Shown in pieces: positions 15,475 to 25,197 of a stretch of DNA of 64,000 bases. How positions within the stretch are numbered: position 1 is the first letter of the stretch; each line of letters starts with the position of its first letter. Where the stretch lies: positions 1-64,000 of the forward strand of contig CAJTYS010000005.1 of the NCBI GenBank assembly GCA_910583765.1. The letters are read 5' to 3'. The notes under the pieces were generated by a model. It did not search any database. It was not told where the DNA came from and saw nothing but the letters and a program-made list of their open reading frames with translations. The position numbers and the translations under genes are program-made. Source of the stretch: an uncultured Eubacteriales bacterium (lineage in GTDB: Bacteria > Bacillota > Clostridia > Peptostreptococcales > Anaerovoracaceae).

Positions 15475-18400
15475 TGTCCAGGATTTGAGGCGCTTTGCCG
15501 CGTCTGGAGTCAGCTGAGAAGCAGAGACTTTCCAAGTCCAGTTTCCAGCGATCTTTCCAGGGACGTTCATGCGGCATTCATCGCCCAGTCCCAAAACATC
15601 CTGCAGGGGCACCATGACCCAAGGAGATTCGCTGTCGTACAGATCTTTTATGATCTCCTCTGCGCTGGCGGGATGATCAGGCTGGTCTTTCAGCCATCCC
15701 GCCAGAGTCTGGTTGTCATGGGTGCCGGTGTAAAGGATCTTCCGTTCAGCCTGCGCGTCCGTCAGAGCTGCGATTTCCTCAGAGGAAAGCTGGTACACCA
15801 GCATGCCCGGATAGCCGGTATGCTTCAGCAGATTGAAAAGCGGCGGATCCAAGATTCCCAGGTCCTCTGCCAGGAAAGGCAGGGGGCCTAATTTTTCTGT
15901 CAAAGTCTCAAAGAAATCCTTTCCAGGCCCTGGGAGCCACCAGCCATAGCGGGCCGTTTTCCCCTGCGGCACCGCATAAAAAGCGGAAAAGCCCCGAAAG
16001 TGGTCCAGCCTGATATAATCGAAACGCTTCATGGCTCGGGAAATACGCTCCGTCCACCAGGAATAGCCATCCTGTTTCATAGCGTCCCAGTCGTAAAGCG
16101 GATTGCCCCAATGCTGTCCGTCTTCGCTGAAATAATCAGGCGGCACTCCCGCGCCTGCTAGAGGCATCCCGTGTTCATCCAGCAGAAAAGCCTCTGGGTG
16201 AGCCCAGGTGTCCGCACTGTCCGCCCCTACATAAAGAGGGACATCGCCGATAATAGAGATCCCTTTTTTATTTGCGTAATCCTTCACTTCCTGCCAGCGA
16301 GTCCAAAACAGGAATTGCTGCGCCTTTACCCATTCCAAAGCCGGCAGGTCCTTCCAAGGGGAAAGCTCCCTGCGGGTTCGGGCGGATTCCGGCCATTGCT
16401 GCCATGGCAGTCCGTTGAACTGTTCTTTCAAAACCGTGTAAAGGGCAAAATCATCCAGCCAATAAGCTTCTTCCTTACAAAACTCCTCAAAGGCAGCCTG
16501 ATCAATGAGCTTTCCAGGGCCGCAGAGCGCGGGATTTCCCGCAAAGGTCGCGGAACTGGAATAAGGAGAGCCTCCTAAATCATCCACTGGATTCAAAGGC
16601 AGGATCTGCCACAGTTTTTGCCCAGCCTCCGCCAAATAATCGATAAATTTCTCCGCGCTTTCATCTAACCTGCCAGATGGCAGAGAGGAAACATGACACA
16701 AGATTCCGGCGCTCCGCGAAAGTTCCATGGCCTGAGGCTTTTGCTTCCGGCAATAAAACAGAGCAGCGGAAAGTGACGGCAGTTCCAGAGAAAAATGGTC
16801 TCCATCAAAAGCCTGTTCCTCAGAAGATAAAAGTTCCAGCACATAGCCAGTGCCCTCTGGGAGCCGCAGATCGAAAGCCGCGCTGCCAAAGAGATGGCGA
16901 TTGATCACTGCCATGATGGTTTCTTCTCCCGAAGCAGAAGTCCGCTGGCAAATAAAGACATGCTCCCCTTCCCAGGCAAACTGGAATTTGCCAGAGGATA
17001 AAAAACCATACTGTTTTCTCAGGCCTGCCAGCATACGATAGTGAGACAGCAGGTCTTCATCCTCTCGGCCCCATGGGTAAGTCCCTCGGTTGTAAGGATC
17101 TTCAAACCCCTGCGCGCCAGCTTCGTCCCCGTAATAAAGGGAAGGGACCCCTGGCAGCACGAACTGGAGCAGAGAAAGAACCTTCAGTCTTTGTTTTGCC
17201 AGAGCAAGCTTGTCATCCGGCAGAGAGTAATACTCTTTTTCTGTTTCTGATAGAGTTTCAGGCGCGTCGCCCAGCAAAGTCAAGACCCTGATCCGGTCAT
17301 GGCTCCCAATGAGATTCAGGCAGGCGTAAAAATTCTCAGGCGGGTAATTTTCCGCTAAACCGCGCAGCCGCTTCACAGCATCCTCCGCAGAGCACCTTCC
17401 CAGCATGAAATCAAGGAGTGAATCACGAACCGGATAATTCATGGTAGCATCCAGCTCTTCCCCCAGAAGATAGCGGCGCTGCTCTCCGTAGCTCACTTTA
17501 TTGCTGGCATCCTCCCACACTTCGCCCATCAAAAGACCCTCTGGATCCGTTTCTTTGATGGCCTTTCGGATCCCGGCGATAAAACTGTCAGGAAGCTCGT
17601 CTGCCACGTCCAGCCGCCAGCCGGAAGCGCCTTCCCGTAGCCAATGACGGATCACGCTGTCCGCGCCTTGATAAATGAAATCCCGATAAGAAGGATCGTT
17701 TTCTTCAATATCAGGCAGATCCCGCACACCCCACCAACATTGGTATTGATCGGGAAACTCTGTAAAGTGGTACCAGTTGTAGTAAGGCGATTCCTCGCCC
17801 TGGCAGGCGCCAGGCGTTTGGTAATTTTCAAAGTAATTAAAATAAATACTGTCCGCTCCGGTATGATTGAACACACCGTCCAAGATGATCCGGATCCCCA
17901 GCCTGCGGGCGTCTTTTGCCAGCCGCTGAAAATCCTTGAGGGTGCCAAAGGCAGGATCGATCTCCAAATAATTGGCTGTGTCGTATTTGTGGTTGCTGGA
18001 AGCTGTGAACACAGGATTCAGGTAAATGGCTCCTGCGCCCATGCTTTTTAGATACAGCAGCTTTTGCCGGATCCCTTCCAGGGTTCCACCAAAGAAAGGC
18101 CAGTGGGTCACGTCTCCCTTTGGGTTTTTACAGTAATAAGGCCGGTCGTGCCAGTTTTGCATGATGACCCTTGAGGTTCCGTTCCAGTCAGAACCCCTGT
18201 CCGCCGCCTGCTGCCGCACGAACCAGGCCTGATCTCGAGAAAAGCGGTCTGGAAAGATTTGATACACGATGGAATCCTTGTACCAAGCCGGAACTTCCGC
18301 AGGCTGATACACGGTGATCTGAAATCCTGGCGGTTCACTGTCATACTGCTGCCCTTCTCCCCCTAGCTGGGCTTGATTGTTTCCATAGAACACATCTGAG

Positions 18401-18678
18401 CCGCCTGCGGAAAGGATGAAAGAATACCAGCAAAGACCAGGCTGCTGGCTGATGACGCAGGAGGTGGTGAAAAGGGCATCCCCTTCCGGAGAAAGGGAAC
18501 GATCCATGGAAAGCTGGCTTTCCCCTTCCACATCTCTCCAGAGCCGCAGCCTGCAGGAAACTTCCGGACCGCAGTCTCTGGCCCGAAGCGCGAAGGTCAC
18601 TTGCTGGCCGATCGTGACGGCTCCTACTGGATTTCTGTAAGTTTCAAGCTGTGAATTATGATAGAGTTCCATATGCAT
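15457..18678 (-). CDS. GH13 alpha-glucan hydrolase fused to 4-alpha-glucanotransferase (GH77)
   Basis: About 1073 residues, two enzymes in one chain. The N-terminal half is a neopullulanase/debranching-type GH13: an N-terminal beta domain, the barrel with VFNHTG, nucleophile in WRLDVADELPD, acid/base in MGEVWED and the third acid in IGSHDRIR. The C-terminal half (from about residue 575) is a MalQ-type GH77: SSLPSGR, DVPLYVGADSADTW, nucleophile in IRLDHFRGF, acid/base in LAEDLG and GTHDNQT. Together they trim and rearrange glycogen branches. The frame reaches 18699, but AAGGAAGG at 18685-18692 points to ATG 18678. Last gene of the glg operon. Confidence 0.9.
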   Translation of the reverse strand: MHMELYHNSQLETYRNPVGAVTIGQQVTFALRARDCGPEVSCRLRLWRDVEGESQLSMDRSLSPEGDALFTTSCVISQQPGLCWYSFILSAGGSDVFYGNNQAQLGGEGQQYDSEPPGFQITVYQPAEVPAWYKDSIVYQIFPDRFSRDQAWFVRQQAADRGSDWNGTSRVIMQNWHDRPYYCKNPKGDVTHWPFFGGTLEGIRQKLLYLKSMGAGAIYLNPVFTASSNHKYDTANYLEIDPAFGTLKDFQRLAKDARRLGIRIILDGVFNHTGADSIYFNYFENYQTPGACQGEESPYYNWYHFTEFPDQYQCWWGVRDLPDIEENDPSYRDFIYQGADSVIRHWLREGASGWRLDVADELPDSFIAGIRKAIKETDPEGLLMGEVWEDASNKVSYGEQRRYLLGEELDATMNYPVRDSLLDFMLGRCSAEDAVKRLRGLAENYPPENFYACLNLIGSHDRIRVLTLLGDAPETLSETEKEYYSLPDDKLALAKQRLKVLSLLQFVLPGVPSLYYGDEAGAQGFEDPYNRGTYPWGREDEDLLSHYRMLAGLRKQYGFLSSGKFQFAWEGEHVFICQRTSASGEETIMAVINRHLFGSAAFDLRLPEGTGYVLELLSSEEQAFDGDHFSLELPSLSAALFYCRKQKPQAMELSRSAGILCHVSSLPSGRLDESAEKFIDYLAEAGQKLWQILPLNPVDDLGGSPYSSSATFAGNPALCGPGKLIDQAAFEEFCKEEAYWLDDFALYTVLKEQFNGLPWQQWPESARTRRELSPWKDLPALEWVKAQQFLFWTRWQEVKDYANKKGISIIGDVPLYVGADSADTWAHPEAFLLDEHGMPLAGAGVPPDYFSEDGQHWGNPLYDWDAMKQDGYSWWTERISRAMKRFDYIRLDHFRGFSAFYAVPQGKTARYGWWLPGPGKDFFETLTEKLGPLPFLAEDLGILDPPLFNLLKHTGYPGMLVYQLSSEEIAALTDAQAERKILYTGTHDNQTLAGWLKDQPDHPASAEEIIKDLYDSESPWVMVPLQDVLGLGDECRMNVPGKIAGNWTWKVSASQLTPDAAKRLKSWTSAAGR

Positions 18679-18728
18679 GTAAATCCTTCCTTGATTCATT
18701 TAACGTCTGTTCGACGAATCATAGTTAC

Positions 18729-18749
18729 GGGCCCGCCCGCGGCGGACCC
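18729..18749 (-). promoter_or_regulatory. Strong intercistronic hairpin glgA/GH13-GH77
   Basis: On the minus strand GGGTCCGCC pairs with GGCGGGCCC around a three-base GCG loop (nine pairs, one G-T). No T-run follows, so it is more likely an mRNA stabiliser or processing site than a terminator. Confidence 0.55.
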
Positions 18750-18762
18750 AATTTTAAATCAT

Positions 18763-20319
18763 TCAAGCGCCAGCCCTGCTTTTTTGCTGCGCTTCGCTGG
18801 CTGCCTTGCAGGTTTCGTCTGCTTTCGCGGGTGCTTCCACTTTTTGATTCATACCCATCAAATCCTCGTACAGCGCCACATACTGCTGAGCGGAATGCTT
18901 CCAGGAAAAGTCCTTGCGCATGGCCCGATGGATCAGGCCTTCCCAGCTCTTTTTGTGATTGTGGTAAAGGTCCACAGCGTTCTTGATAGTAAAGAGCAGT
19001 TCGTGGGCATTGTAATTGGCAAAGCTGAATCCGTCTCCCGTGTCCTCGTACTGATTGTATGGGATCACGCTGTCCTTCAAACCGCCTGTTTCTCTGACAA
19101 TCGGAATGGTTCCATAGCGCATGGCGATCATCTGCGAAAGGCCGCAGGGCTCAAAGCGGGACGGCATGATCAGCATGTCCGCGCCAGCGTAGAATCGAGA
19201 TGAAAGCGGCAGGTCAAAGGTGATGGCAGCATGGATCTTTTTCGGCATTTTGCCTTGGTAATAGCGGAAAGCATGTTCGTATTTTTCCTCGCCAATGCCT
19301 AAGACCGCCAGCTGGAGATCCTCCTGCAGCAGCTCGGACAGCACGCCCAACACTAGATCCAGACCCTTTTGCTCTGTCAAGCGGCTGATGATCACCAGCA
19401 GAGGGACATCCGGCTTTTGCGCCAGGCCCAGCTGTTTCTGCAGCGCCGCTTTGTTGGCTGCTTTGCCCTTTTTGTAAGTGGACGCATTGTAATTCATCTC
19501 CAAATACGGATCCCTTCCAGGCGAATTTTTTCGCTGGTCAATGCCGTTGAGAATGCCGGAAAGCACAGAGTAACGCTGCTGGAAAATGTCTTCCAGAGCT
19601 TCTCCATACCAAGGATCCCGAATTTCTTCCGCGTAAGACGGGCTCACCGTGGTCAGCCGGTCGCTGTAGCGCAGAGCGCCGGCCATAAAATTGACTGCGT
19701 CATACCCCCAGGCCAGCTGGTCCGCCGCGGCCCTGTTTTTTTCCAGTCCCAGAATGTCCCCCAACACTGCGTTGGAGAAGATTCCCTGAAATTTCAGGTT
19801 GTGGATGGAAAACACGGTCCTGATCTTTTGATACAAGGGCAGAGCCATGTACTGTTCCCGCAGGAACACGGGAGCCAGCGCGGTGTGCCAGTCATTACAG
19901 TGGAGAATGTCTGGCTCAAAGTCAGGCATGTGCTGCAGGCTCTCTAAAATCGCCTTGCTGAAAAACGCGATGCGTTCTCCATCGTCAAAATAGCCGTAAG
20001 GCTCGGGCCTGTTAAAGTAGTATTCATTGTCAATAAAATAGTAAGTAACGCCTTTTTCCTTTAAGGTTTCAAGGCCGCAGTACTGGGTGCGCCAGCTAAG
20101 GGGCACAGAGAATTCCGCCAGCTTTCGCATCTTCTTTTTATAGTTTTCCGGAATCGCGGAAAACTTTGGCAGCATGACCCGAGTCTCCACCCCTGCTTTA
20201 CAAATGGCCAGAGGCAGGGAGCCGCCCACGTCTCCCAGACCTCCGGTTTTTATGAACGGTTCTGCCTCAAAGACAGCATATAAAACATTCAGCTTTTTTT
20301 CTTCTGTTTTTTTTGCCAT
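18763..20319 (-). CDS. glgA: Glycogen synthase
   Basis: 518 residues, a GT5 ADP-glucose:alpha-1,4-glucan transferase. The N-terminal donor loop is present as KTGGLGDVGGSLPLAI (the KxGGL motif, about residues 24-39). Also seen: HCNDWHTALAP, FSIHNLKFQGIF, SRLTEQKGLDL and the C-terminal MPSRFEPCGLSQMIAMRYGTIPIVRETGGL, which carries the catalytic Glu-x7-Glu region. A C-terminal tail of about 25 residues rich in Ala, Lys and Glu is extra. AAAGGATG precedes ATG 20319. It consumes the ADP-glucose made by GlgC/GlgD just upstream. Confidence 0.95.
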   Translation of the reverse strand: MAKKTEEKKLNVLYAVFEAEPFIKTGGLGDVGGSLPLAICKAGVETRVMLPKFSAIPENYKKKMRKLAEFSVPLSWRTQYCGLETLKEKGVTYYFIDNEYYFNRPEPYGYFDDGERIAFFSKAILESLQHMPDFEPDILHCNDWHTALAPVFLREQYMALPLYQKIRTVFSIHNLKFQGIFSNAVLGDILGLEKNRAAADQLAWGYDAVNFMAGALRYSDRLTTVSPSYAEEIRDPWYGEALEDIFQQRYSVLSGILNGIDQRKNSPGRDPYLEMNYNASTYKKGKAANKAALQKQLGLAQKPDVPLLVIISRLTEQKGLDLVLGVLSELLQEDLQLAVLGIGEEKYEHAFRYYQGKMPKKIHAAITFDLPLSSRFYAGADMLIMPSRFEPCGLSQMIAMRYGTIPIVRETGGLKDSVIPYNQYEDTGDGFSFANYNAHELLFTIKNAVDLYHNHKKSWEGLIHRAMRKDFSWKHSAQQYVALYEDLMGMNQKVEAPAKADETCKAASEAQQKSRAGA

Positions 20320-20422
20320 AAAACATCCTTTCGTTTTTTATCATATAGGAAATACCGCCAGCGATATTTCCAGAATATCAACAAAATCTGCTGCTGAAAG
20401 AGAATCAGCGCAGCCAGCCTTG

Positions 20423-21526
20423 TTACAGTTCTTCACCCTTTCCGATCACCAAAGGTTTGTACCGGTTCCCGCTGAGACGGGCGTTTTCGCTGATGGACAC
20501 GAACTTGTCGCAAATGACATTTTCCAAAGACGCGCCAGAAGCGATCCTGCCCCGCTGCATGATAACGCAATTTTTCAGAACAGCGCCTTTTTCCACCCGA
20601 ACATTTCGGAACAAAAGACTGTTTTCCACGGTTCCTTCGATGATGGAGCCGCTGGAAATAAAGGAGTTGGACACATGGCAGCCTGCCAAGTACTTTGTAG
20701 GCGGCGCGTCCTGCACCTTTGTGAATATTTTTTTATCTGAATTGAACAATTCGTTCCGTATTTCCGGCTTCAACAGCTCCAGGGAGCACTGCATGTAGTC
20801 GTATGGGCTGTCCACAGCTCCCACATACCCATTGAACGGATAGGAAGAAATCTTCATATGTGTGATGTTTTCCGTAAAAATATCCGTCATGTCCATGTAG
20901 TCCATGGTCTCATACCAATCCAAAAGGGACAGCAGGTCGTTGGTGTTGATCACAAAGCAATCCATGAACCAGGCTGCGTGTCCTTTGGATTCCCGTTCAA
21001 TGCTAACAAGATTTCCCTCCTGCGTCAACTCCAAAAATGGTCCCCGCTTCATATGCGCGTCTGGAATCTCCTTGTACAGCAGGGTAATCTGCGCGCCTGA
21101 CTGCCTGTGGTGCTCCACCAAATCATTGAAATCCATGTTGAATATTTTGTTGCTGGCGCTGACAATGACTACATCCTCCTTGGCGCGGGCCAGATAAGGC
21201 CGGTTGTTGATGAAATCCCGCAATAGGAATTTGCCCTCAAAGCGTTTCATGCCGTAATTGGAGCCAGGCAGTATGAACAGTCCGCCGTTTTTTCGATTGA
21301 GGGACCATTCTTTTCCTGCTCCCAGATGATCGATAATGGAGCGATAATAGTGGGCTGTAGTGATGCCTACCGAGCGGATGCCGGAATGCACCATGTTGGA
21401 AAGCGGAAAGTCCACCAGCCGATATCTGCCGCCGAATGGAATAGTGGCAATGGGGCGGGCTTGGGCCAATTTCCCGAAATTTTGATTTGTATAATTGGTA
21501 GTGATAAGTCCAAGCGCATTATTCAT
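20423..21526 (-). CDS. glgD: ADP-glucose pyrophosphorylase, regulatory-type subunit GlgD
   Basis: 367 residues, homologous to GlgC but diverged at the active site: it starts MNNALGLITTNYTNQNFGKL in place of the GGxGxRL nucleotide loop. The C-terminal left-handed beta-helix is retained (SSGSIIEGTVENSLLF, VEKGAVLKNCVIMQ). In Firmicutes GlgD forms a heteromer with GlgC and raises its activity. The start at 21526 overlaps the glgC stop by eight bases, with GGAGG upstream, so the pair is translationally coupled in a 1:1 arrangement. Confidence 0.93.
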   Translation of the reverse strand: MNNALGLITTNYTNQNFGKLAQARPIATIPFGGRYRLVDFPLSNMVHSGIRSVGITTAHYYRSIIDHLGAGKEWSLNRKNGGLFILPGSNYGMKRFEGKFLLRDFINNRPYLARAKEDVVIVSASNKIFNMDFNDLVEHHRQSGAQITLLYKEIPDAHMKRGPFLELTQEGNLVSIERESKGHAAWFMDCFVINTNDLLSLLDWYETMDYMDMTDIFTENITHMKISSYPFNGYVGAVDSPYDYMQCSLELLKPEIRNELFNSDKKIFTKVQDAPPTKYLAGCHVSNSFISSGSIIEGTVENSLLFRNVRVEKGAVLKNCVIMQRGRIASGASLENVICDKFVSISENARLSGNRYKPLVIGKGEEL

Positions 21527-22688
21527 GATCTTTGCCTCCTTCCCAAGCCTGATCTATAACCTGGCTGTCACCGATGACTGTGATTTTTTCGCTGTTTAGG
21601 CTGCCTAGGGAAACTCCGGCCTGGACAATGGAGTTTTCACCGATAATCGCCCTGCTTACGCATGCTCCTTTCATGACCTGGGCTCCTGGCAGCAGAATGG
21701 AATCCGTCACCTGGGCGCCTTCATCGATAAATACGTTAAAACTTAAAATAGAGTGCTTCGCATGGCCCAGGATCTGGCTGCCATTGCAGACCAAGGTGTT
21801 TTCCACCTGCGAATCCGCTCCAAGGTAGTGGGGCGGATAAATGTTGGAATTGCTGAAAACCCGCATGTCCTCCTCAAAAATGTTGAATGGAGAATCCGGC
21901 TCCAAAAGCTCCATGTTGGTTTCATAATAGCTCTCAATGGTTCCCACGTCCTTCCAATAACCGGAGAACGTGTAAGCGTACAGATTTTTTCCTTCATTCA
22001 GCAGCATGGGGATGACGTTTTTTCCAAAGTCATGGTCCGAATCTTTTGCGGCCCCGTCTTTCTGCAGGGCTTCCTTTAAGACTGGCCAGCTGAAAATGTA
22101 AATGCCCATGGAAGCCAGATTGCTGTCCGGCTCCTTTGGTTTTTCCGAAAATTTTCGGATTTTCTTGTTTTCATCCGCTGTGAGGATGCCAAAACGACTC
22201 GCTTCTTCCCACGGGACTTCCATGACAGATATGGTCAGATCCGCGCCGGATTTTTTGTGAAAATCCAGCATCAGACTGTAATCCATCTTGTATAGATGGT
22301 CACCGGAAATGATCAGGACATACTCTGGTTCGTAGTTGTCAATAAAGTCAATGTTTTGATAAATCGCGTCCGCTGTGCCCAGATACCATTTGCCTCCAGT
22401 TTCCGTAGCATAGGGAGGCAGCAGGTAGACTCCGCCGTAAGCGTCGTCCAGATCCCAAGCAGCGCCTGTACCGATATAAGAGTTCAGCAGCAAGGGCTTG
22501 TACTGGGTAAGGACTCCTACCGTATTGATACCCGAATTAGCGCAATTGGATAGACTGAAATCAATGATTCGATGCTTCCCTCCAAAAGCTACCGCAGGCT
22601 TCGCGATTTTTTTTGTGAGCGCTCCTAAGCGGCTGCCCTGACCTCCTGCCAGCAACATGGCTACGCACTCTTGCCTTTGCATACTCAT
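21519..22688 (-). CDS. glgC: Glucose-1-phosphate adenylyltransferase, catalytic subunit
   Basis: 389 residues. Makes ADP-glucose from ATP and glucose 1-phosphate. The nucleotide loop AGGQGSRLGALTKK (about residues 14-27), the FGGKHRIIDF substrate segment, GTADAIYQN and the SGDHLYKMDYS metal-binding loop are intact, unlike in GlgD. The C-terminal beta-helix follows from about residue 285. AAAGGAGGAG lies five bases before ATG 22688. Allosteric residues cannot be judged by eye. Confidence 0.95.
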   Translation of the reverse strand: MSMQRQECVAMLLAGGQGSRLGALTKKIAKPAVAFGGKHRIIDFSLSNCANSGINTVGVLTQYKPLLLNSYIGTGAAWDLDDAYGGVYLLPPYATETGGKWYLGTADAIYQNIDFIDNYEPEYVLIISGDHLYKMDYSLMLDFHKKSGADLTISVMEVPWEEASRFGILTADENKKIRKFSEKPKEPDSNLASMGIYIFSWPVLKEALQKDGAAKDSDHDFGKNVIPMLLNEGKNLYAYTFSGYWKDVGTIESYYETNMELLEPDSPFNIFEEDMRVFSNSNIYPPHYLGADSQVENTLVCNGSQILGHAKHSILSFNVFIDEGAQVTDSILLPGAQVMKGACVSRAIIGENSIVQAGVSLGSLNSEKITVIGDSQVIDQAWEGGKDHE

Positions 22689-22761
22689 AATAACTCCTCC
22701 TTTGTGATTCCTTGAAAAACAGCTGATTCACCACTGTATGGCTGATGTTTGCCATTCCTGC

Positions 22762-22783
22762 CGGCTAACTGCGGCGTTAGCCG
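22762..22783 (-). promoter_or_regulatory. Perfect hairpin across the glgP stop codon
   Basis: CGGCTAAC (22762-22769) and GTTAGCCG (22776-22783) form an eight-pair stem with a six-base loop; the stop codon TAA of glgP lies in the stem. No T-run follows. Likely an mRNA stability or processing element between glgP and glgC. Confidence 0.6.
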
Positions 22784-25197
22784 ATGTGCCAGATGTCTTT
22801 CGCATATTGAGCAATGGTCCGATCGCTGCTGAAATGGCCTGCCTTTGCGATGTTCACAAGGGACATTCCAGCCCACTTCATCGGATCTTGATAAACTGTG
22901 GTCACTTCATGCCAGACTCGCATGTAATCCGCGAAATCCCGCAGTACGAAATAATCGTCTCCATATCGGAGCAGCGCATCGTGGATGCTCCAGAATTCTT
23001 CGCCAAAATCCTTGAAAAATCCATTGATCAGCTGACCAGTGATTTCCTTCAGATCCTGCGAGGCTTCACAGACGTCCCAGGAATGGTAGCTGCCGTTTTG
23101 GTAGTATTCCATGACCTCCTGCGCAGTAAGACCGAAAATAAAGATGTTGTCGTCTCCTACCAACTGGTGGATTTCTACGTTAGCGCCATCCATGGTTCCC
23201 AGGGTCACTGCTCCGTTGAACATGAATTTCATGTTGCCTGTGCCGCTTGCTTCTTTTCCCGCAGTGGAGATCTGTTCGCTGATATCCGCGGCAGGGTAGA
23301 TCAGCTGACCCAGACTGACGCTGAAATTCTCCAGGAACACCACTTTCAGTTTGCCTTTGATAGATGGATCCGTGTTGACCATCTCTGCGACCGTGTTAAT
23401 GAGTCGGATGACTTCTTTGGCAAAATCATAGCTCTGTGCAGCCTTTCCAGAAAAGATGAAAGTATAAGGCTGGATGTCCAGGTCTGGATTTTTCTTCAAT
23501 TGATTATAAAGGTGCATAATTTTAAGGATATTAAGGAGCTGCCGTTTGTATGCATGGATTCGCTTCACTTGCACGTCAAAGACCGAGGAAGGGTCCACGA
23601 TAACGCCGTTGTTCTCCTTGATGTATTCCGCTAACCTGCATTTGTTGGCGTATTTGATGTCCCGTAGTTTTTGGAGAAAGCTCTCATCATTTTGATAAGC
23701 CAAAAGGTGTTCCAGCTTGTAAGTGTCAGAAAGCCAGCCCTTTCCAATAGACTGAGAAATCAGTGCTCCAAGGGCAGGGTTCGCCTGCAGCAGGAAGCGG
23801 CGGTGGCTCACGCCGTTTGTCTTGTTGTTGAACTTTTCCGGCATGGCCTGGTAAAATTCCTTGAAAACGTCTTGTTTCAGGATATCCGTGTGGATGGCCG
23901 CCACACCATTGACCGAATGGCTGCCAATGATGGACAGGTTTGCCATGCGCACCTGCCCGTCCCAAAGGATGGAAGTGGCCCGCAGATAATCCTGCCATTC
24001 CGGAATATTATGATCAGAGCCTTCCCGATAACGCCGGTCGATTTCTTCAATGATCATGTAAACCCGAGGAAGCAAGTTCTGCATCAGGTCAATGGGCCAT
24101 TTTTCCAGGGCTTCCGGCATGACCGTGTGGTTGGTGAAGGAAATGGTCTTAGTGGTGATCTCCCACGCCTGATCCCATTCCAGATTTTCTTCATCCAAAA
24201 GCACTCGCATCAGTTCTGGCACACAGAGGGCCGGATGAGTGTCATTGGTGTGGATAGAAATGCGTTCAGGGAACTTCTCCCAATTGTCAGTGCCATAATG
24301 CAGCTTGTACTGCTTTACCAGGGAAGCGATGCCTGCGGCTACCAGGAAATATTCCTGTTTCAGACGCAGTTCTTTCCCTGCTGGCGTGCTGTCGTCCGGG
24401 TATAAAATCGCAGTGATGGCTTCGATTTCGTTCCGCTCCTTTACAGCCTCGCTGTATTTTCCATTGCTGAACGCTTTCAGATCGATTTTTTCCTCAGTGG
24501 GTTCTGCCTGCCACAACCGCAGCATGTTAGCAGTCTTTCCACCATAACCAACGATAGGGACATCGTAAGGGATGGCCAGGACGGTTTGATAGTCCACATG
24601 CTCAAAATAGATCTTTCCGTTTTCATAAGTACGATTCACTGTGCCGCCAAAGCGGACCTCTACAGAATTTCCTGCATTGCGTATTTCCCAGGGATAGCCG
24701 TTAGTCAGCCATGGATCCGGCTCCTCCATCTGTTTTTTATCATCGATCTTTTGCTTGAACAGTCCAAAGCGGTAGCGGGCACCCATGCCGATTCCAGCGA
24801 TGTCCAGAAATGCCATGGAATCCAGGAAACAAGCGGCAAGCCTTCCAAGGCCGCCGTTTCCAAGGCCAGGGTCCGGTCCCATGTCACAGAGGGTGTCCAG
24901 ATCCTCTCCCATTTCCGCTAGACCGCTGCGCACAATGTCCTCGACTCCCAGGTTGATGAGATAATTGTCCAGGAGCTTCCCAATGAGAAACTCCATGGAA
25001 AAGTAATAGACTCTCTTTTTCGGTTGTCCGTCATGACGATGCTTGGTGCGGGTGTGGAGCTTTGCGGCATCAGAGCAGATCAACTTCGCCAACACCTCGT
25101 ACCGTTCTCTTCTCGTGCATTCGCTGAATGGTCTGGCCATGGTTTCCATGAACTCGGCTCTATACTGTCTTTTAAAATCCTCTTTGCTTGAAAACAT
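22777..25197 (-). CDS. glgP: Glycogen phosphorylase
   Basis: 806 residues, a GT35 enzyme releasing glucose 1-phosphate from glycogen with pyridoxal phosphate as cofactor. Recognisable parts are MEFLIGKLLDNYLINLG near the N-terminus, GLGNGGLGRLAACFLDSMA, IHTNDTHPALCVPELMR, the RIHAYKRQLLN segment and the cofactor lysine in EASGTGNMKFMFNG. The stop codon of glgB and the start codon of glgP share one base, so translation is coupled. Having phosphorylase together with synthase in one operon implies that turnover is set by enzyme regulation rather than by separate transcription. Confidence 0.96.
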   Translation of the reverse strand: MFSSKEDFKRQYRAEFMETMARPFSECTRRERYEVLAKLICSDAAKLHTRTKHRHDGQPKKRVYYFSMEFLIGKLLDNYLINLGVEDIVRSGLAEMGEDLDTLCDMGPDPGLGNGGLGRLAACFLDSMAFLDIAGIGMGARYRFGLFKQKIDDKKQMEEPDPWLTNGYPWEIRNAGNSVEVRFGGTVNRTYENGKIYFEHVDYQTVLAIPYDVPIVGYGGKTANMLRLWQAEPTEEKIDLKAFSNGKYSEAVKERNEIEAITAILYPDDSTPAGKELRLKQEYFLVAAGIASLVKQYKLHYGTDNWEKFPERISIHTNDTHPALCVPELMRVLLDEENLEWDQAWEITTKTISFTNHTVMPEALEKWPIDLMQNLLPRVYMIIEEIDRRYREGSDHNIPEWQDYLRATSILWDGQVRMANLSIIGSHSVNGVAAIHTDILKQDVFKEFYQAMPEKFNNKTNGVSHRRFLLQANPALGALISQSIGKGWLSDTYKLEHLLAYQNDESFLQKLRDIKYANKCRLAEYIKENNGVIVDPSSVFDVQVKRIHAYKRQLLNILKIMHLYNQLKKNPDLDIQPYTFIFSGKAAQSYDFAKEVIRLINTVAEMVNTDPSIKGKLKVVFLENFSVSLGQLIYPAADISEQISTAGKEASGTGNMKFMFNGAVTLGTMDGANVEIHQLVGDDNIFIFGLTAQEVMEYYQNGSYHSWDVCEASQDLKEITGQLINGFFKDFGEEFWSIHDALLRYGDDYFVLRDFADYMRVWHEVTTVYQDPMKWAGMSLVNIAKAGHFSSDRTIAQYAKDIWHIG

